Positions 1-5,158 of a DNA stretch of 7,864 nucleotides are shown here, in pieces. Both the position numbers and the translations under genes were made by a program. The notes under the pieces were generated by a model, which searched no databases, was not told the DNA's origin, and saw nothing but the letters and a program-made list of their open reading frames with translations. The DNA lies in contig JAHZHB010000071.1 in NCBI GenBank assembly GCA_019420465.1, forward strand, positions 9,361 to 17,224, given 5' to 3'. Every line of letters starts with the position of its first letter. Position 1 is the first letter of the stretch. This DNA is from Lachnospiraceae bacterium (GTDB lineage: Bacteria; Bacillota; Clostridia; Lachnospirales; Lachnospiraceae).

Positions 1-882
1 CATATTATCATCGCACCGAATATCGGCAGCTATGTCGGCGGTGATATTACAGCGGGTACTCTGGTCAGCATGATCTGGAACCGTCCGGAATTTTCACTGT
101 TTATCGATCTTGGTACGAACGGTGAGCTGGTGTTTGGTAATTCTGACTTTATGATGAGCTGCGCCTGCAGTGCCGGTCCGGCCTTTGAGGGTGGTGACAT
201 CAGCTGCGGTATGCGTGCTACAGACGGTGCTGTTGAGGCATGTAAAATCGACAAAGAGACGATGGAGCCGACTCTGACGATCGTTGGTGAGCCGGGTACA
301 AAGCCTGTTGGTATCTGTGGTTCCGGTATCATCGATGTGATCTGTGAGCTGTACTTAAACGGTATCATCAATCCGAAAGGTAAATTTGTCCGTGAAGGTA
401 AGCGGATCAAACATGACAAGTATGGTATGGGCAGCTATGTTCTGGCATTCGAAGAGGAGGCCGGTTCGATCAAGGATGTAGAGATCACTGAGGTGGATAT
501 CGACAATTTTATCCGTGCCAAGGGCGCGATCTTCTCCGCTATCCGTACAATGCTGACAGCACTGGATTTTGATATTTCCATGATCGATGATGTGTATGTT
601 GCCGGTGGTATCGGCAGCGGTATCAACATGCAAAATGCTGTCAATATCGGTATGTTCCCGGATATCCCGATTGAAAAGTTCCATTATATAGGTAACTCTT
701 CTCTGTCCGGTGCCTACACGATGCTGCTCTCCAAAGAGGCAGAAAAGAAAACTTATGAATTAGCGCAGAATATGACGTATATGGAACTGAGTACCGTACC
801 GGGCTATATGGATGAGTTTGTAGCCTGCTGCTTCCTGCCGCATACGGATGCCAATCTGTTCCCGTCTGTTGAACTTCGCTAG
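1..882 (+). CDS. acsV: RACo/AcsV-type corrinoid activation protein, ASKHA domain (5'-truncated)
   Basis: The frame is open from base 1, so the gene begins upstream; 293 C-terminal residues are present. This family (DUF4445, reductive activators of corrinoid proteins) uses ATP in an ASKHA fold to push one electron into an inactive Co(II) corrinoid protein and restore methyl-accepting Co(I). Visible landmarks are PNIGSYVGGD (residues 6-15), DLGTNGEL (36-43), SAGPAFEGGDI (about 57-67), CGSGIIDVI (about 107-115) and the late glycine motif AGGIGSGIN (about 201-209), followed by YIGNSSLSGA. These are hallmarks of the C-terminal ASKHA part; the N-terminal 2Fe-2S and linker domains would lie off the left edge. 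The next gene starts 11 bases after the stop, and folate one-carbon genes follow. That context favours AcsV, which serves the Wood-Ljungdahl corrinoid iron-sulfur protein, over an O-demethylase activator. The family call is firm; the symbol rests on context. Confidence 0.85.
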   Translation, partial: HIIIAPNIGSYVGGDITAGTLVSMIWNRPEFSLFIDLGTNGELVFGNSDFMMSCACSAGPAFEGGDISCGMRATDGAVEACKIDKETMEPTLTIVGEPGTKPVGICGSGIIDVICELYLNGIINPKGKFVREGKRIKHDKYGMGSYVLAFEEEAGSIKDVEITEVDIDNFIRAKGAIFSAIRTMLTALDFDISMIDDVYVAGGIGSGINMQNAVNIGMFPDIPIEKFHYIGNSSLSGAYTMLLSKEAEKKTYELAQNMTYMELSTVPGYMDEFVACCFLPHTDANLFPSVELR

Positions 883-893
883 AATGGAGCAAT

Positions 894-1532
894 ATGGAGT
901 TAAATTACGAAAAAGACAACCTTGAGCGTATGCCTATGGAGCATTACATGGAAAAATATGCCCAGATGGATCCGGTGGCTGCAGCCGCGCGCTGTCAGAT
1001 TCCGTACGACAGTGAGAAAAAGCTGTTTACGATCCGGATGATGGGCTATGAATACCAGGTAAGCTGGCCTGCGTTTGATGTAACACCGCTGACGCCGGAC
1101 AAGAAGTACTATGTGCTTCGCGATATGGGCAAGGCAAAGATCCTGGTGATGCGTTATCTTCTTGAGGGAAGTGCAGCGCCGTCTACCGGTAAGTTTCTGA
1201 CCTATCGGGAGATTCCGTGGTGTGAGGTGTATTACAAACAGTTTTCCGGCCGTTGTTTAAGCCGTCTGGCTTTTGGCTTTGGCTTTAAGCTGGATGCGTT
1301 TAAAAAGGCTATGGAAGAAGTGGGCGGTAAAGCGATGAACTATGGTGATGCAGGGTATGAATTCGAGCTGATCAATGGTCTGTATATGCGTTTCGCTTTA
1401 TGGGCCGGAGATGATGAGTTCCCGCCTTCATCCCAGATCCTGTTTTCCGATAATTTCCCGGTGGCTTTTCACGGGGAAGATATGACTGTCTGTGGTGACG
1501 TGTCGATCGGAACGGTCAAGGCTGTTCTGTAA
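894..1532 (+). CDS. DUF3786 domain protein
   Basis: A 212-residue soluble protein of unknown function, recognised as DUF3786. There is no signal peptide or membrane segment. Conserved-looking blocks are the segment from Arg87 to Gly130, rich in aromatic and charged residues (RYLLEG, LTYREIPW, then FSGR and LAFGFG), and the C-terminal WAGDDEFPPSSQILFSDN (170-187) followed by HGED and CGDVSIG. Cysteines occur at 34, 110, 121 and 200, but not as a recognisable cluster motif. The ATG at 894 is preceded by GGAG at 885-888, and the start lies 11 bases after the activator stop, so the two are almost certainly co-transcribed and probably co-translated. It is the last gene before the terminator at 1571-1602. 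From what I know of the family, DUF3786 genes recur beside corrinoid and acetyl-CoA-synthase genes in anaerobes, so a role in corrinoid-protein handling is plausible; I assign no activity. Confidence 0.8.
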   Translation: MELNYEKDNLERMPMEHYMEKYAQMDPVAAAARCQIPYDSEKKLFTIRMMGYEYQVSWPAFDVTPLTPDKKYYVLRDMGKAKILVMRYLLEGSAAPSTGKFLTYREIPWCEVYYKQFSGRCLSRLAFGFGFKLDAFKKAMEEVGGKAMNYGDAGYEFELINGLYMRFALWAGDDEFPPSSQILFSDNFPVAFHGEDMTVCGDVSIGTVKAVL

Positions 1533-1570
1533 GAGTAATCTATGCTGTGACAAAAAAATAACGATTTTTG

Positions 1571-1602
1571 AAGAGGTTGTACAAAATACAGCCTCTTTTT
1601 TT
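1571..1602 (+). terminator. Intrinsic terminator after DUF3786 gene
   Basis: An 11-bp stem, AAGAGGTTGTA (1571-1581) with TACAGCCTCTT (1587-1597), holds one T-G wobble and a five-base loop CAAAA. The right arm runs into seven Ts (1596-1602). It lies 39 bases past the stop codon and separates the corrinoid operon from the fchA promoter. Confidence 0.9.
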
Positions 1603-1650
1603 ATGGAAGATAACGGACATGACAGCTTTTGTATGTCGATATTTACATAA

Positions 1651-1679
1651 TTGACAGATAGTTTTTTGTACGTTATGAT
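1651..1679 (+). promoter_or_regulatory. Sigma-A promoter for fchA (and probably folD)
   Basis: The -35 box TTGACA (1651-1656) is perfect. A 17-base spacer leads to the -10 box TATGAT (1674-1679), one base off consensus. Transcription should start near 1686, giving a leader of about 115 bases before the fchA start. It lies just downstream of a terminator, so fchA has its own control. Confidence 0.85.
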
Positions 1680-1693
1680 AGTACAAGCTTGTA
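1666..1693. promoter_or_regulatory. Inverted repeats over the fchA -10 box and start site (operator candidate)
   Basis: Two overlapping dyads are visible. TTGTAC (1666-1671) and GTACAA (1681-1686) flank the -10 box with nine bases between them. A 12-bp perfect palindrome, TACAAGCTTGTA (1682-1693), sits on the predicted transcription start. The placement suits a repressor site. No known regulator consensus is recognised, and short AT-rich dyads arise by chance. Confidence 0.4.
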
Positions 1694-1789
1694 AAAATGG
1701 ACGTAACTCGTATGCTGACAAAGGACAAGAATGTTTGCCTGAAATACAGCTACCGGGATATACACACATAAACCAATACTATGATCCAT

Positions 1790-1796
1790 AAGGAGG
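1790..1796 (+). promoter_or_regulatory. Ribosome binding site fixing the fchA start
   Basis: AAGGAGG lies five bases before the ATG at 1802. An in-frame ATG at 1781 lies upstream of this site, which would then fall inside the coding region, so the start at 1802 (MSFSEKS) is the right one. Confidence 0.9.
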
Positions 1797-1801
1797 ATAC
1801 T

Positions 1802-2431
1802 ATGAGTTTTTCTGAAAAATCCTGTAAAGAATTTGTTGAAGTACTGGCTTCCAAAGCTCCGGTTCCGGGTGGCGGCGGTGCGAGTGCCCTGACAGGCGCT
1901 CTGGCTGCTGCACTGGCCAATATGGTCGGCAGTCTGACCGTTGGTAAAAAGAAATACGCTGCCGTAGAAGAGGAAATGATCGAACTGCAGCGCAAGATGA
2001 CAAAGATCCAGAACGATTTCCTGCAGCTGATCGAGCGGGATGCCGAAGTCTTCAAACCGCTGGCAAAAGCTTATGGTATGCCGATCAATACAGAAGAAGA
2101 GATCGCCGAAAAAGAGCATGTGATGCAGCATGTCCTCTGGGAAGCCTGTCAGGTCCCGATGGAGATCATGGAAAAATGTTGTGAGGCCATGGTCATGATC
2201 CGTGAATTTGCTGACAAGGGTTCCGTGATGGTTCTCAGTGATGCCGGTGTTGCCGCCGCTTTATGCAAGGCTGCTTTACAGGGCGCCAGCTTAAACGTCT
2301 TTGTCAACACCAAATCCATGAAAGACCAGCTGCAGGCCGGTGTGCTGAATGCCAAGGCTGATGCGATGCTGGTTAAATACAGTGCGCTTGCAGACGCGAT
2401 CTATTACGATACGATGTGCCGTCTGAAATAA
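1802..2431 (+). CDS. fchA: Methenyl-THF cyclohydrolase / formimino-THF cyclodeaminase family protein
   Basis: A 209-residue cytoplasmic protein of the cyclodeaminase/cyclohydrolase family, close to the usual length for stand-alone members. In acetogenic and purine-fermenting clostridia, FchA interconverts 5,10-methenyl-THF and 10-formyl-THF; related proteins remove ammonia from 5-formimino-THF. Family marks are the glycine loop PVPGGGGASAL (residues 20-30) near the N-terminus, the IERDAEVF segment with a conserved acidic residue (Asp80), and SDAGVAAAL (146-154). The rest is predicted to be almost all helical, as known for this fold. No glutamate formiminotransferase or histidine-degradation gene is nearby, whereas folD follows and a corrinoid activator precedes, so the cyclohydrolase role in the Wood-Ljungdahl methyl branch is favoured. 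It is transcribed from its own strong promoter. Sequence alone cannot separate cyclohydrolase from cyclodeaminase activity. Confidence 0.88.
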   Translation: MSFSEKSCKEFVEVLASKAPVPGGGGASALTGALAAALANMVGSLTVGKKKYAAVEEEMIELQRKMTKIQNDFLQLIERDAEVFKPLAKAYGMPINTEEEIAEKEHVMQHVLWEACQVPMEIMEKCCEAMVMIREFADKGSVMVLSDAGVAAALCKAALQGASLNVFVNTKSMKDQLQAGVLNAKADAMLVKYSALADAIYYDTMCRLK

Positions 2432-2465
2432 GACCGGGACTGTACACTCCGAAAGGATATTGTAC

Positions 2466-2558
2466 ATATCGGGAAGGCGTGTACCAAAGCGCTGCCCCGA
2501 TATATTTACAGCCTGTCGGTTCTGACAGATACAGAAACAATACAAAATCCGTTGTATT
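2466..2558 (+). other. Three-hairpin segment between fchA and folD
   Basis: The 154-base gap can fold into three consecutive hairpins. The first pairs ATATCGGG (2466-2473) with CCCGATAT (2496-2503), with an inner GGCG/CGCT stem (2476-2479 with 2490-2493). The second pairs CTGTC (2513-2517) with GACAG (2524-2528). The third pairs AATACAA (2539-2545) with TTGTATT (2552-2558). None ends in a T-run, so they are not ordinary terminators. TGTAC occurs at 2441, 2461 and 2480, about 20 bases apart. I see no convincing promoter here and do not recognise the conserved core of the THF riboswitch. It could be a regulatory RNA, a processing site or chance structure. Confidence 0.4.
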
Positions 2559-2585
2559 TACAGCAGAAAGAATGAGAAGATAACC

Positions 2586-3437
2586 ATGGCAAAACAGTTT
2601 TTAGGTAAAGAAGTTGTAGCGGCATTAAACGAGCGTATCATGGCAGATGCGGCCGCATTAAAAGAAAAAGGTGTGACACCGACGCTGGGTATCGTGCGTG
2701 TGGGTGAGCGTGAGGATGACCTTTCCTACGAGAGAGGCGCCACAAAGCGTTGCGAAAAGCTGGGTGTGGCTTTTGAAAAGTTCCTGCTTCCGGCAGACTG
2801 TACACAGGAAGAGCTGATGGCAGTGATCGAACAGGTGAATAAAGACGATCATATTCACGGCGTTCTGATGTTCAGACCGCTGCCGAAACATCTGGATGAA
2901 GCCGCTGTGATCAAAGCACTGGATCCTGAAAAGGATGTGGATGGTATCACAGACGGTTCCATGGTAGGTGTATTTGCCGGTACCGATCAGGGATTCCCGC
3001 CGTGTACCCCGCAGGCCTGCATGGAGATCCTGGACCATTATGGTGTGGACTGCACGGGCAAAAAGGCTGTTGTTGTCGGCAGAAGCCTTGTTGTCGGCAA
3101 GCCGGCGGCTATGATGCTGATCAAAAAGAATGCGACAGTCACTGTATGCCATACCAGAACCGTCGATATGCCGTCTGTAGTGAAAGAGGCTGATATCGTG
3201 ATCGTAGCAGCAGGCCGTGCCGGTGTTGTGGATGCTTCCTACGTCAGAGAGGGACAGATCATCATCGATGTGGGCATCAATGTCAATGCCGAGGGCAAGC
3301 TCTGTGGTGATGTGGATTATGCCAGTGTAGAGCCGATCGTAGAGGCGATCACTCCGGTACCGGGTGGTGTCGGCAGTGTGACGACTTCTGTTTTAGTCGG
3401 TCATGTCGTAGAGGCTGCCAAGCGCAGATGCAGATAA
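2586..3437 (+). CDS. folD: FolD methylene-THF dehydrogenase, probably lacking cyclohydrolase activity
   Basis: A 283-residue protein of normal FolD length. FolD oxidises 5,10-methylene-THF to methenyl-THF with NAD(P) and in most bacteria also hydrolyses methenyl-THF to 10-formyl-THF. Seen here are the catalytic-domain Tyr48, KDVDG (116-120, with the conserved Asp119), PCTPQ (139-143), the Rossmann loop GRSLVVGKP (165-173), DVGIN (228-232) and ITPVPGGVG (255-263). Two usual active-site residues are changed. The YVxxKxK motif reads YERGATK, putting Ala52 in place of the catalytic lysine, and the VQLPLP motif reads MFRPLP, putting Phe96 in place of glutamine. In characterised family members these residues support the cyclohydrolase step, so this enzyme may be a dehydrogenase only, paired with FchA. 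The start at 2586 follows a weak GAGAAG site at 2574-2579. It is probably co-transcribed with fchA across the structured gap. Confidence 0.95.
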   Translation: MAKQFLGKEVVAALNERIMADAAALKEKGVTPTLGIVRVGEREDDLSYERGATKRCEKLGVAFEKFLLPADCTQEELMAVIEQVNKDDHIHGVLMFRPLPKHLDEAAVIKALDPEKDVDGITDGSMVGVFAGTDQGFPPCTPQACMEILDHYGVDCTGKKAVVVGRSLVVGKPAAMMLIKKNATVTVCHTRTVDMPSVVKEADIVIVAAGRAGVVDASYVREGQIIIDVGINVNAEGKLCGDVDYASVEPIVEAITPVPGGVGSVTTSVLVGHVVEAAKRRCR

Positions 3438-3476
3438 AAGTCTGATGGTATTTGGAGAAAACTTCATATTTATGCA

Positions 3477-3513
3477 AAATCAGCGGGAAAATGTCACATT
3501 TTCCCGCTGATTT
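3477..3513. terminator. 17-bp perfect hairpin after folD
   Basis: The left arm 3477-3493 and right arm 3497-3513 are perfectly complementary around a three-base loop TCA; the core is CAGCGGG/CCCGCTG. It begins 39 bases past the folD stop. The T-tract is poor (ATTTATTA after the core) on the plus strand, and four Ts follow on the minus strand. It most likely terminates the fchA-folD transcript. Confidence 0.75.
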
Positions 3514-3536
3514 ATTACATAGATGTTAAAAAAATA

Positions 3537-3565
3537 TTGCATAAAAGAACGGCCTGTACTATAAT
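3537..3565 (+). promoter_or_regulatory. Sigma-A promoter for the secreted lysozyme-like gene
   Basis: TTGCAT (3537-3542), a 17-base spacer and a perfect TATAAT (3560-3565). Transcription should start near 3572, giving a leader of about 43 bases. The box lies upstream of the hairpin-bounded gene and is its only good promoter. Confidence 0.8.
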
Positions 3566-3614
3566 AAGACTTAACTTCATTAAAATTTTTCATAAAGCAA
3601 TTGAGGAAAAGGAT

Positions 3615-4847
3615 ATGAGAGTAAGAAAACAGCTTTTGTGCCTTTTACTGACGCTGCTGATGGCCTGCGGGGTCGTGGTGCCACAGACGGCAGCGACGGT
3701 AAAAGCAGATGTTACCGTATCATCTGTTACCAGAAATGCAAACGAACAGAAGATCTACAGTTTCCTGACAGAAAAAATGGGACTGAACAGTGCAGCTGCC
3801 TGCGGCGTTCTGGCCAATATGTACAGAGAATGCCGTTTTGTAGAGACTGCGACCAATCCGGTGGGACCAAGCTATGGTATCTGCCAGTGGTACAGCAGCA
3901 ATTATTATCGCCTTTTATCCTGGTGCGAGTATAATGGCATGGATTACCGGACATTATCCGCACAGCTTTATTTTTTGCAGTATGATCTGGAGAGCAGATT
4001 CCGTGGCACGGCGCTGGCTGCTTTAAGAGCCGTTCCGGATACGCTGGATGGTGCTTACCAGGCTGGATATGCTTTCTGCTATTATTACGAAAGGCCGAAA
4101 AACTATAAGACAACAGCCAGTCCGTCCCGCGGGAATCTGGCACGGACCAGTTTCTGGCCGGTATATGGCGGACAGCGTCTGATCGTAGAGCTCGAAGCTT
4201 CTTCGCACACGCATGAGTACGTGCCAACAGTGACTCCATCGACGATGATGGCTCCCGGCAGTGTGGTAGAAAGATGCACAGTCTGTGGTGACGTTAAGAG
4301 CAACAGTGAGATTGCACAGATTGCGGATGTAAAGCTTTCGAAAGCCAGTTTTACATATAAGAGAAAAGTCAATTATCCTAAGGTAACGGTAACCGATACC
4401 ACAGGAGCTGTTATTCCGGCTTCCTGCTATACAGTGACCTACAGTAATCAGAAAAGTAAAAATGTTGGTATATACAAGGTCAGTGTAGTCTTTAACGGCA
4501 AATACGAGGGAAATGTTACCAAAAACTATTCGATCGTTCCCAAAAGCAGTTCGATCACCAAGCGTACAGCCAGATCCCGTGGTATGCAGATCCGCTGGAA
4601 AAAGATCACACAGCAAAACAGTGGATATGAGCTGCAGTATGCGACCACATCCGGCTTTACGGCAGGCACAGCCAAAACCGTAACTGTTTCCGGTGTAAAG
4701 ACAACGACCAAAAAGATCGGTAAACTGGCAGCAAAGCAAAAATATTATGTCCGCATCCGTACCTTTAAGACAGTAAAAGTTGACGGACAGTCACAGAAAG
4801 TATATTCTGCATGGTCAAAAGCAGTCAGTCTGACAACCAGAAAGTAA
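3615..4847 (+). CDS. Secreted cell-wall hydrolase with phage-tail-lysozyme-type domain, Ig-like and FN3 repeats
   Basis: A 410-residue exported protein. The start at 3615 is chosen because it follows GAGG (3603-3606) and opens with a signal peptide: RVRK, a hydrophobic run to residue 22, and a likely cleavage after Ala31 (VKA). The frame continues upstream to 3537, but that overlaps the promoter. Residues about 42-185 resemble the phage tail lysozyme fold: GVLANMYRECRF (64-75), with Glu72 as likely catalytic acid, then YGICQW (87-92). Next comes a short HTHEY (198-202) plus CTVC (221-224) segment that could bind zinc. An Ig-like region follows (about 238-308), then an FN3-like repeat (about 315-408) ending in YSAWSKAVSLTT. 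The expected role is cutting peptidoglycan glycan strands outside the membrane, for wall remodelling or against other cells. Neither LPXTG nor an SH3 repeat is seen. Cys18 in LMAC is a poor lipobox. Domain type is fairly sure; activity is inferred. Confidence 0.8.
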   Translation: MRVRKQLLCLLLTLLMACGVVVPQTAATVKADVTVSSVTRNANEQKIYSFLTEKMGLNSAAACGVLANMYRECRFVETATNPVGPSYGICQWYSSNYYRLLSWCEYNGMDYRTLSAQLYFLQYDLESRFRGTALAALRAVPDTLDGAYQAGYAFCYYYERPKNYKTTASPSRGNLARTSFWPVYGGQRLIVELEASSHTHEYVPTVTPSTMMAPGSVVERCTVCGDVKSNSEIAQIADVKLSKASFTYKRKVNYPKVTVTDTTGAVIPASCYTVTYSNQKSKNVGIYKVSVVFNGKYEGNVTKNYSIVPKSSSITKRTARSRGMQIRWKKITQQNSGYELQYATTSGFTAGTAKTVTVSGVKTTTKKIGKLAAKQKYYVRIRTFKTVKVDGQSQKVYSAWSKAVSLTTRK

Positions 4848-4858
4848 ATAGGATCAAT

Positions 4859-4911
4859 AAACATAAGGAGTGTATACCTGCAAAACTGCAGGTATACACT
4901 CCTTATGTTTT
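4859..4911. terminator. 24-bp perfect hairpin after the lysozyme-like gene
   Basis: The left arm 4859-4882 and right arm 4887-4910 are perfectly complementary over 24 bp around the loop AAAC. The stem ends TTATGTTTT, giving a short T-run. It starts 12 bases past the stop codon. The stem is much longer than most terminators and could act in both directions. Confidence 0.85.
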
Positions 4912-5126
4912 ACCATGAATATCAATACTTGGCCCAGAGGACTAATTTCGCTTCTGTGCATATCAAAACCCTGTCCGGTGCATCGGAGTTGGTTAGGAAA
5001 AATAAATGTTAGTTGAAACAAACTATCTGACAAATCGACAAAATTGTATAAAAAGTATTGACAAAAGCAAAAGAAAGTCATACGGTATCCTCAATACACA
5101 TAGAAACTTGTAGAGGAAGGACTGCT
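4912..5126. other. Non-coding region upstream of feoAB
   Basis: No credible gene is seen. The plus strand can be read as one frame without a stop up to about 5010, but there is no start or ribosome site and I do not recognise the product. An AT-rich part from about 5000 carries an imperfect dyad, TAGTT (5010-5014) and AACTA (5021-5025), six bases apart, which might be a metal-responsive operator. The likely feo promoter follows at 5058. Confidence 0.5.
5058..5086 (+). promoter_or_regulatory. Candidate promoter for feoAB
   Basis: TTGACA (5058-5063) matches the -35 consensus exactly. Seventeen bases on is TACGGT (5081-5086), a poor -10 box matching three of six positions. It lies 41 bases before the ATG at 5127. 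A weak -10 could mean an activator is needed or that the true -10 is elsewhere. Confidence 0.45.
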
Positions 5127-5158
5127 ATGACATTAAGAGCGTCGGTGGTAAAGGGGCG
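5127..5158 (+). other. Disrupted FeoA start: ATG out of frame with the gene body
   Basis: AGGAAGG (5114-5120) lies six bases before ATG at 5127, an ideal start, but that frame ends at a TGA after 20 codons. The FeoA reading (IKSVGGKGALRQHF) is in another frame, open only from 5114 and without ATG, GTG or TTG before 5159. Adding one A in the ATTAAGAG stretch (5132-5139) would give MTLKSVGGKGALRQ in one frame. Family members usually have some ten more residues before this motif, so a short internal deletion is another explanation. Confidence 0.75.

Noticed and set aside
1697..1771. A 24-codon frame (MDVTRMLTKDKN...) in the fchA leader, a possible leader peptide
   Set aside because: It starts about 11 bases after the predicted transcription start with no ribosome site, and its codons show no regulatory run of one amino acid.
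2658..3152. A 164-codon minus-strand frame opposite folD
   Set aside because: It lies wholly within folD, whose plus-strand protein is clear; the antisense frame has no family features.
4980..4990. Near-palindrome around CCGGTGCATCGG as a regulatory dyad
   Set aside because: It needs a wobble pair, is very short, and sits away from the promoter; no stronger than chance.
4912..5010. A stop-free plus-strand stretch (ending ELVRKNKC) that might be the tail of a decayed gene
   Set aside because: About 33 codons without a start or a family I can recognise; open frames of this length occur by chance.
4854..5081. A 75-codon minus-strand frame across the feo upstream region
   Set aside because: It runs through the 24-bp hairpin and the candidate promoter, has no ribosome site, and gives a product with no recognisable family.
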